A DNA stretch of 64,000 bases from Pontibacter korlensis (GTDB lineage: Bacteria > Bacteroidota > Bacteroidia > Cytophagales > Hymenobacteraceae): NCBI RefSeq assembly GCF_000973725.1, contig NZ_CP009621.1, positions 4,519,001 to 4,583,000 of the forward strand, given 5' to 3'. Under the pieces are notes generated by a model. The model had not been told where the DNA came from. It did no database searches and was given only the letters and a program-made list of their open reading frames with translations. Of this stretch, positions 34,050 to 42,781 are shown piece after piece. A program made the translations under genes and the position numbers. Numbering within the stretch: the stretch's first letter is position 1; every line of letters begins with the position of its first letter.

Positions 34050-35537
34050 ATGAGCAGAACCTTACAGCGCGAAGGAATCTGGAACACCACCATTTCGTAT
34101 GCCGGCATCCTGATCGGCTATGTTAATACGGTGCTGCTCTTTCCCAACTTCATGGATGAGGCCGAAGTGGGCCTAACGCGTCTGTTACTGTCTATTTCAG
34201 TAATGTATGCACAATTCTCAGCCTTGGGTTTTGTGAACATGAGCGTACGTTACTTCCCCTATTTTCGGGATAATGATAAAGGGCACAACGGCTTTCTGTT
34301 CCTGCTGCTATCGGTGCCCCTGCTAGGGTTTATACTTACCACAGCTCTTTTTCTGCTGTTTAAACCTGCCGTAGTAGAGTATTATAGCGAGAATTCACCC
34401 CTCATTATAGACTACTACTACTACCTGATCCCTTTATCGCTGTTTGCGCTGCTGTTTAACATGTTTACAGCATACCTGCGCTCGCTCTATAAAACTATCG
34501 TTTCTTCCTTCGTTCAGGATTTCCTGCTACGCATACTTACCACTGTGCTTATCAGTGTCTATGCATTGGGAGTGATGGATTTCAACACTTTTGTGCTGCT
34601 CTACATCATCGTTAATTCTGTTGGTGCCTTGGTTTTGGTAGGTTATATCATATGGCTGAAGCAGCTTTTCGTGAAGCCCTCACTAGCTGTGTTAAGCATC
34701 ATTCCTATAAGGGAGATCTTTTACTATGGCTTTTTCACCCTTTTGGGTAACGTTTCTACCACCATCATTACAACGGTAGATCAGGTAATGATCTCTGCCT
34801 ACAGCCTCTCAGATAACGGCATTTATACTACTGCCTTTTTCATGACAAGCGCCATATTGGTACCAGGAAGGTCTATTTTAAAGATAGCGCACCCACAGGT
34901 AGCCGAGTATTGGAAAGAGAAGAATATGAACGGGATGGGTAGCCTGTATCAAAATGTCACCATGATTAACCTGATTGTGGGGCTGCTGCTCTTTATCGGC
35001 ATCTGGGCAAACATTGATAATCTTTACGATTTTATGCCAGAAAGCTACCGCAGCGGCAAATATGTGGTACTGTACCTTGCCCTTGCGCGCTTGGTAGACC
35101 TGGCAACAAGCTTAAACGGCGCTATTCTAGCCACCTCCGAAAAGTATAAGTGGGACCTTGGGTTTAACATGATACTAGCCGGTCTTACCATCTGGACAAA
35201 CTGGTATTTTATACCGCGCTATGGTATAGAAGGAGCAGCCATGGCTTCCATGATTTCACTGGTTACCATGAATCTTGCCCGCCTGCTGTTTGTGAAGTTT
35301 ATCTACCACATACAGCCCTTTACATGGAGTGCTTTGGGTATAACAGCTATAGCAGCCTTTGCTTTAGGAGCTTCCTACCTCCTGCCCTATCTCGGCAATG
35401 TCTACCTCGACATTCTTGTTCGCTCATTTCTGATCACAACAGTATACTTGTCTCTGGCCCTAAACCTCAATATTTATCCTGAGATGAACGCTTGGCTTCG
35501 CAAGGTCATTTACGGCATTACCGGCTGGAAGCTATAG
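34050..35537 (+). CDS. Wzx-like polysaccharide flippase
   Basis: A 495-residue MATE/MOP-superfamily membrane protein with about 12-14 hydrophobic helices spread over its length. The start (T-L-Q-R-E-G-I-W-N-T-T-I-S-Y-A-G-I) and F-G-F-F-T-L-L-G-N-V-S-type membrane loops match Bacteroidota oligosaccharide flippases. It would move lipid-linked repeat units across the inner membrane and follows the pse/glycosyltransferase genes in the same direction after 131 bases. The substrate is inferred to be the glycan bearing pseudaminic acid. Confidence 0.88.
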   Translation: MSRTLQREGIWNTTISYAGILIGYVNTVLLFPNFMDEAEVGLTRLLLSISVMYAQFSALGFVNMSVRYFPYFRDNDKGHNGFLFLLLSVPLLGFILTTALFLLFKPAVVEYYSENSPLIIDYYYYLIPLSLFALLFNMFTAYLRSLYKTIVSSFVQDFLLRILTTVLISVYALGVMDFNTFVLLYIIVNSVGALVLVGYIIWLKQLFVKPSLAVLSIIPIREIFYYGFFTLLGNVSTTIITTVDQVMISAYSLSDNGIYTTAFFMTSAILVPGRSILKIAHPQVAEYWKEKNMNGMGSLYQNVTMINLIVGLLLFIGIWANIDNLYDFMPESYRSGKYVVLYLALARLVDLATSLNGAILATSEKYKWDLGFNMILAGLTIWTNWYFIPRYGIEGAAMASMISLVTMNLARLLFVKFIYHIQPFTWSALGITAIAAFALGASYLLPYLGNVYLDILVRSFLITTVYLSLALNLNIYPEMNAWLRKVIYGITGWKL

Positions 35538-35551
35538 TCTGGATTTGACAG

Positions 35552-36676
35552 TTACACCATACTTTGTTTAACATAATTAAGTACATGGTAACAAATATAG
35601 GTTAACTGGTCTTCTTTCAACTCAGAGTGTATAGGTAGTGATAGCACACTTCTGCACAACATTTCTGCCACTGGCAAATCTCCTTCTCTGTAGCCCAATG
35701 AAGTGTAAATCTGCTGTAGGTGTAAAGGCTGAGGGTAATATATAGCACTCGGAATGTGGTTATCAAGTAAATATTGCCGCAGGCCATCCTGTAAAGCTGG
35801 TGGCACTTTTATAGTGTATTGCTGGTACGTTTGAGAGCTGTACGTAGCACGGTGTGGTGCCTGCACCAATTCTGTCTCGGCAAAGGCATTGTCGTAAAAG
35901 CGTGCTATTTCCTGTCGCGCCTCATTATACTCATCCAGGTATTTAATTTTAACGTTTAACATAGCTGCCTGTAATGTTTCGAGGCGAGAACTAAATTCAT
36001 ACTTACCGCCCATACCATCTTTGGCAGTTTGCTGCGTACGTTCCGCTAGCTCAGGCAGGATAGTTAGAACTGCTCCTCCGTCCCCTGCCCCTCCTACTGG
36101 TTTAGCCGGGTAAAATGCAGTAAAGCTAATATGCCCTATAGCCCCTGCTTTTTGCTCCTTACCATCAGGCCCCACATATACTGCCCCTAAAGACTGTGTT
36201 GCATCCTCCACAACCCATAATTTATACTTAGAGGCAAGTTCCATAAGCTCGTGCATTGGAGCACATTGGCCAAATAAATGTACTGGTATTACTGCCGCAG
36301 TAGCAGGTGTAATACAGCGTTCCACAGAAGCTGGATCCAGGTTGAAAGTCTGTGTATCCACATCCGCAAACACAGGCTTTAACTTGAGCTTGAGCAATAT
36401 CTCTGCTGCTGATTCATAGTTGAAACTTGGTATGATAACCTCAGCGCCTTCGGGTAATTGTAAAGCCAATAAGGCAAGTTGCAGCGCATCGGTACCACTT
36501 GCACAGGGTATAACATACTCCACCTGAAGATAATGCCCTAAGGTGCGGGCAAACTCCTGCACCTGGGGACCTTCTTCCATACGCATGCTGGCCATTACGG
36601 CACTAAAGGCAGCGTCCAGCTCTGGCTTGAGCTTAGCATACTGCGCCTTTGTATCAACCATTTTGATGTCTTCCAT
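35552..36676 (-). CDS. DegT/DnrJ/EryC1-family sugar aminotransferase
   Basis: A 374-residue PLP aminotransferase converting a keto sugar nucleotide to an amino sugar. It has M-V-D-T-K-A-Q-Y at the start, A-S-G-T-D-A-L-Q-L-A-L near 73, P-V-H-L-F-G-Q, V-E-D-A-T-Q-S-L-G-A, and the PLP lysine in F-Y-P-A-K-P-V-G-G-A-G-D-G-G-A. This is the WbpE/FdtB type, distinct from pseC. I start at the internal ATG (36676) because the preceding codons do not fit the family. It is convergent with the flippase (14 bases apart) and probably acts in the same surface-glycan locus. Confidence 0.87.
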   Translation of the reverse strand: MEDIKMVDTKAQYAKLKPELDAAFSAVMASMRMEEGPQVQEFARTLGHYLQVEYVIPCASGTDALQLALLALQLPEGAEVIIPSFNYESAAEILLKLKLKPVFADVDTQTFNLDPASVERCITPATAAVIPVHLFGQCAPMHELMELASKYKLWVVEDATQSLGAVYVGPDGKEQKAGAIGHISFTAFYPAKPVGGAGDGGAVLTILPELAERTQQTAKDGMGGKYEFSSRLETLQAAMLNVKIKYLDEYNEARQEIARFYDNAFAETELVQAPHRATYSSQTYQQYTIKVPPALQDGLRQYLLDNHIPSAIYYPQPLHLQQIYTSLGYREGDLPVAEMLCRSVLSLPIHSELKEDQLTYICYHVLNYVKQSMV

Positions 36677-36807
36677 GGGCTGTACTAATGTTGTAGGTAA
36701 AACAAATATAGGCAATGTTGTGGCAAAGGGTTATCCCGCCGTCAATCGCCTTCGTAACCCCTTCTAAATCTGGCGCGTTGTTTAGTACAAACTAGATACA
36801 AAGCACT

Positions 36808-37476
36808 ATGTATAAATTAAAGAATATACTTTTAGCCACTTTCCTTCCTTTACTCTTTGCGGCCTGTAACGGCGGAGAAAATGGAACTGCCACAGAGAAT
36901 GAGCAAGCTTTAGCCGATTACCGCGACTACGTAACTTCATTTGAACGTGACAGCCTGAGCGAAACTGAACTGCGTGCCTTACAGCAGTCTGAAAATGATT
37001 CTGCAGCATGGGCTACAGAGAGAGCAAACTTACAGGAGGAGTACAACATGCGGCGTGAGCCTGTAACAGCCAATATAGACAACTATAGTGCTGAGCAACG
37101 TGCAGAAGCAGAGGATTTAGACCAGCGTTACAATACCGCACTGGAGGCACGGGAGCAGCAGTTTAACGACGCCAGCCGTCGTTACAAGCTGCGCCGGGAG
37201 CTGCTGGGATTAAAAATTCAAGAAGACGATATGAGCGGGGTTACTGCCGCTAACATTGGCGAAACGTATCAGCGCTATGTCTCCACTCTGGAAGAAAATG
37301 CAGCGAACTACGATAGTAGAGATTGGCAGCTAATAGAAGGGTGGTGGAGCGCACTCAACAGCCGTTATCGCACTTTGGAGGGGGAACTACAGGCAAGTGT
37401 AAAAAAAACAGTGCAGCAGGCACAAGCCCAATACCAAAAAATCAGGCAAGAACATACCACAGACGCTGAAGCTTAA
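36808..37476 (+). CDS. DUF6565-like helical lipoprotein (paralogue)
   Basis: A 222-residue lipoprotein with lipobox F-A-A-C (Cys20). The mature part is highly charged helix (L-A-D-Y-R-D-Y-V-T-S-F-E, then coiled-coil-like Glu/Arg/Gln stretches), closing with N-I-G-E-T-Y-Q-R-Y-V and Y-D-S-R-D-W-Q-L-I-E-G-W-W-S-A-L-N. The same elements (D-F-R-S-W-V, V-R-E-A-Y, N-Q-D-W-D) occur in the lipoprotein at 20046-20654, so I treat the two as distant paralogues. Function unknown. Confidence 0.75.
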   Translation: MYKLKNILLATFLPLLFAACNGGENGTATENEQALADYRDYVTSFERDSLSETELRALQQSENDSAAWATERANLQEEYNMRREPVTANIDNYSAEQRAEAEDLDQRYNTALEAREQQFNDASRRYKLRRELLGLKIQEDDMSGVTAANIGETYQRYVSTLEENAANYDSRDWQLIEGWWSALNSRYRTLEGELQASVKKTVQQAQAQYQKIRQEHTTDAEA

Positions 37477-37483
37477 AGGCTAG

Positions 37484-37530
37484 AAAAGCAAAAGCAGACT
37501 AATACCATCCTCTAGCCTGCTTTTGCTTTA
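37484..37530. terminator. Bidirectional terminator between the lipoprotein gene and ftsE
   Basis: A 13-bp perfect stem (37485-37497 with 37517-37529) has a 19-base loop, with A and T tracts at its ends, between convergent genes. Confidence 0.85.
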
Positions 37531-37544
37531 TTTAGAAGTGCTTG

Positions 37545-38255
37545 CTAGTATCCGTTTACAAGGTTGAACTCTTCCACTTTGGAATCTAACACGCGTCCGC
37601 TCTCGCACTTAAGCACCCTTTTTGGGTAGCGCTGAATAATCTCGTAGTTGTGCGTAGCCATCAGCACAGCTGTCCCCTGGTTGTTAATCTCCTGAAACAG
37701 CTTCATGATACCATCTGCCACAACGGGGTCTAAGTTACCTGTAGGCTCATCGGCAAAAAGTATGACAGGTTCATTCAGCAAGGCACGTGCTACTACTACC
37801 CGCTGCTGCTCACCACCAGAGAGTTGGTGTGGCATCTTATTAGCGGCAGCATCAAGGCCAACGCGCATCAGAACTTCTGTAATTCGCTGCTTTCGTTTTG
37901 ACTTTTCGCTCCAGCCAGTGGCCCGAAGTACAAAAGAAAGATTATCTGCCACTGTTCGGTCAGAGAGTAGTTGAAAGTCCTGAAAGATGATACCGACCTT
38001 ACGTCTTAGGTAAGGCACCTGCTTACGGCGCAGCTTGCTCAGCTGAAACTCAGCCACAGCAGCAGTACCCGACAGCAGAGGCAGGTCAGCATAAAGGGTT
38101 TTCAATAGTGAGCTTTTACCGCTACCTGTGCGGCCCACCAGGTATACAAACTCCCCTTTCTCAACATCAAAATTCACGTTGCTCAAAATGGTATTTACAT
38201 CCTGGTAAATAGTCACATCGCGCAACGATACCACCGGCGAAGAGGAAAAACTCAT
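37545..38255 (-). CDS. ftsE: Cell-division ABC transporter ATP-binding protein FtsE
   Basis: A 236-residue ABC ATPase. Walker A is G-R-T-G-S-G-K-S-S-L near 41-50, the signature is L-S-G-G-E-Q-Q-R near 143, and Walker B is V-I-L-F-A-D-E-P-T-G-N-L-D-P. Next to the Q-loop it has the sequence V-G-I-I-F-Q-D-F-Q-L-L, seen in FtsE. FtsEX controls peptidoglycan hydrolases at the septum. ftsX is not adjacent here, which is common in Bacteroidota, so the identification rests on sequence. LolD-type ATPases are the alternative. Confidence 0.83.
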   Translation of the reverse strand: MSFSSSPVVSLRDVTIYQDVNTILSNVNFDVEKGEFVYLVGRTGSGKSSLLKTLYADLPLLSGTAAVAEFQLSKLRRKQVPYLRRKVGIIFQDFQLLSDRTVADNLSFVLRATGWSEKSKRKQRITEVLMRVGLDAAANKMPHQLSGGEQQRVVVARALLNEPVILFADEPTGNLDPVVADGIMKLFQEINNQGTAVLMATHNYEIIQRYPKRVLKCESGRVLDSKVEEFNLVNGY

Positions 38256-38264
38256 AGGTGTTGT

Positions 38265-38468
38265 TTAAATTTCTAATTTCTGCAGTTTGCCAAACTCTAG
38301 CGATTCTATCAGTGCTGCTAGTGCGTCTTCTTTGCCTTCAAGTCCGTAGCGGTCGAGGTTTTTAAGTGGACGGTCGGCTCTGAAATAGGCAATTAACACA
38401 AAGTTCTCATCACGGAGCTGTATGTAATCCGGAATTTTGGCCTTGCCTTTTACTTTGATGATGTACAT
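38265..38468 (-). CDS. Small conserved-looking hypothetical protein upstream of ftsE
   Basis: A 67-residue protein (M-Y-I-I-K-V-K-G-K-A-K-I-P-D, then I-A-Y-F-R-A-D-R-P-L and a final helix) with no signal peptide or known motif. The predicted pattern is beta-beta-beta-alpha. It ends 9 bases before ftsE on the same strand, so they are probably one transcript. Codon use and tight spacing favour a real gene, though I cannot name a family. Confidence 0.7.
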   Translation of the reverse strand: MYIIKVKGKAKIPDYIQLRDENFVLIAYFRADRPLKNLDRYGLEGKEDALAALIESLEFGKLQKLEI

Positions 38469-38575
38469 CCTGTAAAATTATGAACCTGAAATCATGAATG
38501 GTGAACCAGAAGTACTGCACGGTATAAACCTATGCTACACTTTCTGCTTCACCATTCAGTATTCATAATTATTGA

Positions 38576-39232
38576 TTACTTGTTGCCTTTTGCGTGGTCA
38601 GCCAGGAATTTCTCCAGACCAATGTCAGTAAGAGGGTGCTTCAGCAGGCCAGTAATTACGCTTAGAGGGCAAGTAACCACATCGGCACCTACCTCAGCAC
38701 ACTGCACCAGGTGCATTACGTGGCGAACGGAAGCTGCCAATACCTGTGTCTGATAACCATAGTTACCATATATCTGCACGATCTGGTCAATCAACTGCAT
38801 ACCGTCAGTAGATACGTCATCCAGGCGACCTACGAAAGGAGATACATAAGTTGCACCTGCCTTTGCAGCCAGAATAGCCTGCCCTGCAGAGAATACAAGC
38901 GTACAGTTTGTTTTAATGCCTTTATCGCTGAAGTAGCGGATAGCTTTAATACCATCACGAATCATTGGCACTTTCACCACAATATTCGGGTGCAATTCAG
39001 CCAGGAACTCGCCTTCGCGAACAATACCTTCAAAGTCAGTGGCAATTACTTCGGCACTGATGTCACCATCAACAATTTCGCAGATCTTCTTATAATGTGC
39101 TATTACATTGTCATGACCAAAGATGCCTTCTTTTGCCATCAATGAAGGGTTGGTGGTTACACCATCCAATACGCCGAGATCATGCGCCTCCTGAATTTCC
39201 TGCAGGTTAGCCGTATCAATAAAGAATTTCAT
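38576..39232 (-). CDS. fsa: Fructose-6-phosphate aldolase / short transaldolase
   Basis: A 218-residue class I aldolase of the short transaldolase group. It opens M-K-F-F-I-D-T-A-N and has G-V-T-T-N-P-S-L, V-V-K-V-P-M with the Schiff-base lysine near 86, N-C-T-L-V-F-S-A-G-Q-A and Y-V-S-P-F-V-G-R-L-D-D. These enzymes either transfer dihydroxyacetone in the pentose phosphate pathway or cleave fructose 6-phosphate, and the motifs do not fully separate the two. It lies downstream of ffs on the same strand. Confidence 0.92.
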   Translation of the reverse strand: MKFFIDTANLQEIQEAHDLGVLDGVTTNPSLMAKEGIFGHDNVIAHYKKICEIVDGDISAEVIATDFEGIVREGEFLAELHPNIVVKVPMIRDGIKAIRYFSDKGIKTNCTLVFSAGQAILAAKAGATYVSPFVGRLDDVSTDGMQLIDQIVQIYGNYGYQTQVLAASVRHVMHLVQCAEVGADVVTCPLSVITGLLKHPLTDIGLEKFLADHAKGNK

Positions 39233-39348
39233 AGGGACAGATGCTTAGTTGTTATACTTACAAAGCTAAAGCATTAATCCAGAATCCGGAAAGAATATTG
39301 AGAAATTTGCATGGCTGCGAAAGCCTTGGGGAGAGGGCAAAAAAAAGT

Positions 39349-39439
39349 GGCAAACCAACATCGCGCCGCTTCGACCGTCTACCCTTGCTACCTTCCGGTC
39401 CTGGGGGAGTTCGACGGGAGCTGGCCGTGCCGATTTGCC
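39349..39439 (-). ncRNA. ffs: Signal recognition particle RNA (4.5S-like, small type)
   Basis: On the minus strand the apical hairpin CAGGACCGGAAGGTAGCA contains the GGAA tetraloop and the symmetric and asymmetric internal loops bound by Ffh (compare the E. coli core CAGGTCCGGAAGGAAGCAGC). The ends close as an 8-bp helix, GGCAAATC (39439-39432) with GGTTTGCC (39356-39349), defining an RNA of about 91 nt. An uninterrupted run of eight T residues follows within 39336-39348, fitting Rho-independent termination. A consensus promoter ends 4 bases before the 5' end. The gene is 16 kb from ffh. Confidence 0.93.
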
Positions 39440-39443
39440 GATA

Positions 39444-39474
39444 CAAAAGTACGACAAAAAGCATTCAGTGCAAA
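39444..39474 (-). promoter_or_regulatory. Consensus Bacteroidota promoter of ffs
   Basis: On the minus strand, TTTG (39474-39471), 19 bases, then TACTTTTG (39451-39444) match the -33 and -7 consensus (TTTG, N19-21, TAnnTTTG) exactly. The start of the folded SRP RNA lies 4 bases downstream, as expected for +1. It is the best promoter in the window. Confidence 0.9.
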
Positions 39475-39530
39475 CTATGCCCCATATTTTTTGTATAAAA
39501 ATTTTCTAATAGCAACTACTACACTCATGT

Positions 39531-40220
39531 TTAAGCACATACCGCCTGGTCCCAACTGTTGCTGCCGCACCTCACGCACTGTAGCTTTGGTTCTTTTTCC
39601 GAATGCATTACGTCTCCGCAACTGCAACAGGCAAAAGCTCCCCTTACAAAGCTCTGTTCATCAAAAAAATCATCCCATCGGGGAATGATGGAAAGACCTG
39701 GCTTAGGCTCGTTGTACCTATAGATCGTAAATGAACCATTTGCTTCCATATAAACTCTTTCAACGTTCCCCAAATTGCCAATCTGCTTGCTTCTTAACTC
39801 GGCGAAAAGACGTTCTCTGGTAAGATTAGTCCGCATCATCCGGTCCAAGCACAAGCTTCCGTCTTTTACTACTATGTCGATATCATCTAATACAATGCTT
39901 TCAAAACTGGAGCTATGAACAGCTTTGCCAGAAACTAAGCGCTGCACCCCTATCACAACACCCGCAATAATAAGAATGGGAACCAAGCCGCGGTTAGGAT
40001 CCGCCATCGGCACTCCTATGGCCGCAGCTAAAGTAACTAATGCAGCCATTTCGTTGCGTGTTAACTGAGCTGCCATACGCTTGCCCATAGCCCGCATCGA
40101 AAACATCAGGATTAAAAATATACATGTGATCCTGATTATGACTTCTATCAGGAAGCTCCACGGCACATCCCCTAGTAGTATCCTTAGCCAGTCTGTTATC
40201 TGAATATCTTCCGGTTTCAT
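39531..40220 (-). CDS. DUF421 (YetF-type) membrane protein with C-terminal zinc ribbon, copy 1
   Basis: A 229-residue protein. Three hydrophobic helices in residues 20-95 carry the family sequence F-S-M-R-A-M-G-K-R-M-A-A-Q-L-T-R-N-E-M. The cytoplasmic DUF421 domain follows (V-V-K-D-G-S-L-C-L-D, then L-F-A-E-L-R-S-K-Q-I-G-N-L-G-N-V-E-R-V-Y-M-E). The last 40 residues add C-C-S-C-G and C-V-R-C-G, a two-knuckle zinc ribbon not usual in YetF proteins. It starts 4 bases after a paralogue. Function of the family is unknown. Confidence 0.85.
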   Translation of the reverse strand: MKPEDIQITDWLRILLGDVPWSFLIEVIIRITCIFLILMFSMRAMGKRMAAQLTRNEMAALVTLAAAIGVPMADPNRGLVPILIIAGVVIGVQRLVSGKAVHSSSFESIVLDDIDIVVKDGSLCLDRMMRTNLTRERLFAELRSKQIGNLGNVERVYMEANGSFTIYRYNEPKPGLSIIPRWDDFFDEQSFVRGAFACCSCGDVMHSEKEPKLQCVRCGSNSWDQAVCA

Positions 40221-40224
40221 TTGA

Positions 40225-40920
40225 TTAAACTAAAGGTTGCGCCCACTCCTGATGCTCACATTCCCTGCAAGTCATACCATTTATCTGTCCATTATGCTCT
40301 GGCACTAAATAGCCGCAATTGTTACACACAAGGCTGTTTGCCTTTTGATTGATAGGCTCATGGAGTCGGTAATCTTTTTTTGGCACAATGGCCAGGCCAG
40401 GCTGTGCTTTCTCAGCCTTGAAAACACTAAAGAAGCCCCCAGACTCAAGATAAGCTCTTTTTACCTCGCCTAGATGCTTAATCTGATGTGTTCGAAGCGC
40501 ACCGAAGAGTTGAGGTTTAGAAATGCGCGATTTCTCCATTTCCTCCACCTGCATTACGCCATCCTTCACCATAAGGCTTACATCACCCTGTGCTAAGACC
40601 TCCGCTTTTCGGTTCTTAAACGACAGTTGCCCGAGTCCCCGTTGAAAGAGCAAAATACAGCATAGTATAATGATGGTAGGCAATATCCCTCTGGCTGGTA
40701 TCTGCATGGCTGGCGCCACAATAGCACCAAGTGTTATCATAACGGCCATCTCTGTTAGGCTTAGTTGGGCATTCATGCGCTTGCCCAAAAGGCGTAGTAT
40801 GAAAATCAGAAACAGGTAAACAATGATGGTGCGAAGCAATGTCTCGAGCAAAAACTCTGGGGGTGCATCTCCAATTAATATCCGTTCCCAGTTCCAGATG
40901 TTAAGTTCCTCTTTATACAT
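40225..40920 (-). CDS. DUF421 (YetF-type) membrane protein with C-terminal zinc ribbon, copy 2
   Basis: A 231-residue paralogue of the gene 4 bases downstream. It has F-I-L-R-L-L-G-K-R-M-N-A-Q-L-S-L-T-E-M in the membrane region, L-M-V-K-D-G-V-M-Q-V in the soluble domain and a C-terminal C-N-N-C-G and C-R-E-C-E zinc ribbon. The two diverge outside the motifs, so the duplication is old, and tandem arrangement suggests a heteromer. I use the ATG at 40920, since the 16 upstream codons do not fit the family. Both carry W-x-R-I-L-I/L-G-D near the N-terminus. Confidence 0.85.
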   Translation of the reverse strand: MYKEELNIWNWERILIGDAPPEFLLETLLRTIIVYLFLIFILRLLGKRMNAQLSLTEMAVMITLGAIVAPAMQIPARGILPTIIILCCILLFQRGLGQLSFKNRKAEVLAQGDVSLMVKDGVMQVEEMEKSRISKPQLFGALRTHQIKHLGEVKRAYLESGGFFSVFKAEKAQPGLAIVPKKDYRLHEPINQKANSLVCNNCGYLVPEHNGQINGMTCRECEHQEWAQPLV

Positions 40921-41142
40921 GGTTTGTTTAGTACATAGCCTGAGCGTATACGCCCTCATCTTTAGCATGTTGCACCATCAAAATAGCATTAAAGCATTAC
41001 CATTTTACAATAAAGGCTCTGGAGGATGAATAAATACATTTTTCGAGGCCACTGTTTTGTGCTCCCTACTCCTACTGACTGCCAGAATCTCCTTAGTAGC
41101 AAATTCCACTACAAAGAATTAGCATAAACTATAAAAGTGCCT

Positions 41143-41150
41143 TAATTTTG
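41143..41150 (+). promoter_or_regulatory. Possible -7 element directly before guaA
   Basis: TAATTTTG fits TAnnTTTG but ends only 3 bases before the guaA ATG, so transcription from it would give an essentially leaderless mRNA. No -33 TTG is seen. It may be fortuitous. Confidence 0.3.
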
Positions 41151-41153
41151 CGC

Positions 41154-42683
41154 ATGCCAGAAAAAATTCTCATCCTCGATTTCGGTTCGCAATACACTCA
41201 GCTTATTGCCAGAAGGGTTCGCGAACTCAATGTTTACTGTGAGATACACCCGTACAACCACGTACCGGAGCTTACAGAAGATGTAAAAGGCGTAATTCTA
41301 TCGGGCAGTCCCTGCTCGGTACGTGATGCCAAACACCCAACCATCGACCTCAGCCAATTTTTAGGTAAACTACCTGTTCTTGGCGTGTGCTACGGAGCAC
41401 AGCTTATTGCCTTTGAACATGGTGCAGACGTTACTCCATCTACTATCAGGGAGTATGGCCGCGCTCGCCTGAGCGAATTGCATAACCATGATCGCCTGCT
41501 GAAGGAGCTTACTTTGGGTTCTGTGGTGTGGATGTCGCATGGCGACACGATAAAAGAGATTCCAGATAACTTCGAGGTTATTGCCAGCACCGACAGCGTT
41601 CGTGTAGCAGCCTATAAACTGAAAGACCAGGATACATACGGTATTCAGTTCCACCCGGAAGTAACACACTCTGACGAAGGTAAAGCCCTACTGCGCAACT
41701 TTGTGGTGCACATCTGCGGCTGTGTGCAGGACTGGACTTCGGAACAGTTTATTGATGCCACTGTAGCAGAGCTGCAGGAGCAAATAGGTGATGATAAAGT
41801 AGTACTTGGCCTATCAGGCGGGGTAGATTCCAGTGTAGCGGCAATGCTGATCCACCAGGCAATCGGCAAGAACCTTTACTGCATTTTTGTAGACAACGGT
41901 TTACTTCGCAAAGATGAGTTCGAAACAGTACTGGACTCTTACAAGCACATGGGCTTGAACGTTAAGGGAGTTGATGCAAAAGCTAAATTTTATGAGGCAC
42001 TTGCAGGCTTAACAGACCCTGAGCAAAAACGCAAAGCTATTGGCCGGGTGTTTATTGAGGTATTTGATGACGAAGCGCATCAGATAGAGGATGTGAAGTG
42101 GCTTGCGCAAGGCACCATCTACCCAGACGTAATCGAGTCGGTAAGCGTGAAAGGCCCATCGGCTACCATCAAATCGCACCACAACGTAGGTGGCCTGCCT
42201 GACTTTATGAAGCTGAAGGTAGTAGAGCCGCTTAAAACACTATTTAAAGACGAGGTACGTTTAGTAGGTAAGACCTTAAATATAGATGAAACCATAATTG
42301 GTCGCCATCCATTCCCGGGACCAGGCCTGGCTATTCGTATACTTGGTGATATTACACCAGAGAAAGTAAGTGTACTACAGCAGGTAGACCACATCTTTAT
42401 CAGCAACCTGAAAAAATCAGGTCTGTATGACGAAGTGTGGCAGGCAGGGGCAATACTTACTCCAGTACAGTCAGTTGGTGTGATGGGCGACGAGCGCACC
42501 TATGAAAACGTAGTAGCGTTGCGTGCAGTAACAAGTATAGATGGCATGACAGCCGACTGGAGCCGCCTTCCGTATGAGTTTCTGGCCGACGTGTCCAACG
42601 AAATCATCAATAAAGTTAAAGGTGTTAACCGCGTTGTATACGATATCAGCTCTAAGCCACCGGCCACTATTGAGTGGGAATAA
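41154..42683 (+). CDS. guaA: GMP synthase (glutamine-hydrolysing)
   Basis: A 509-residue enzyme making GMP from XMP, ATP and glutamine. The N-terminal class I amidotransferase has the nucleophile in G-V-C-Y-G-A-Q and the catalytic H-P-E in Q-F-H-P-E-V-T-H-S. The ATP-pyrophosphatase domain has L-S-G-G-V-D-S-S-V-A near residue 222, and the C-terminal dimerisation domain ends P-P-A-T-I-E-W-E. Standard length. I prefer the ATG two codons after a TTG in the same frame. Confidence 0.97.
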   Translation: MPEKILILDFGSQYTQLIARRVRELNVYCEIHPYNHVPELTEDVKGVILSGSPCSVRDAKHPTIDLSQFLGKLPVLGVCYGAQLIAFEHGADVTPSTIREYGRARLSELHNHDRLLKELTLGSVVWMSHGDTIKEIPDNFEVIASTDSVRVAAYKLKDQDTYGIQFHPEVTHSDEGKALLRNFVVHICGCVQDWTSEQFIDATVAELQEQIGDDKVVLGLSGGVDSSVAAMLIHQAIGKNLYCIFVDNGLLRKDEFETVLDSYKHMGLNVKGVDAKAKFYEALAGLTDPEQKRKAIGRVFIEVFDDEAHQIEDVKWLAQGTIYPDVIESVSVKGPSATIKSHHNVGGLPDFMKLKVVEPLKTLFKDEVRLVGKTLNIDETIIGRHPFPGPGLAIRILGDITPEKVSVLQQVDHIFISNLKKSGLYDEVWQAGAILTPVQSVGVMGDERTYENVVALRAVTSIDGMTADWSRLPYEFLADVSNEIINKVKGVNRVVYDISSKPPATIEWE

Positions 42684-42705
42684 AATTTAGATAAATGTAT
42701 AAGGA

Positions 42706-42757
42706 GACAAAGGATAAAAGACTTTCTAATAACAAAAGAAGTCTTTTGTCCTTTGTC
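42706..42757 (+). terminator. Terminator after guaA
   Basis: A 19-bp stem (42706-42724 with 42739-42757, one G-T pair) has a 14-base loop, A-rich on one arm and T-rich on the other. It lies just after the guaA stop and before the next gene's ATG. Confidence 0.75.
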
Positions 42758-42781
42758 TTTTGTCCGTAAATAAGCTTACGC

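Noticed and set aside
39258..39500. Short open frames on both strands around 39.3-39.5 kb
   Set aside because: They overlap the SRP RNA gene, whose fold, promoter and T-run explain the sequence better.
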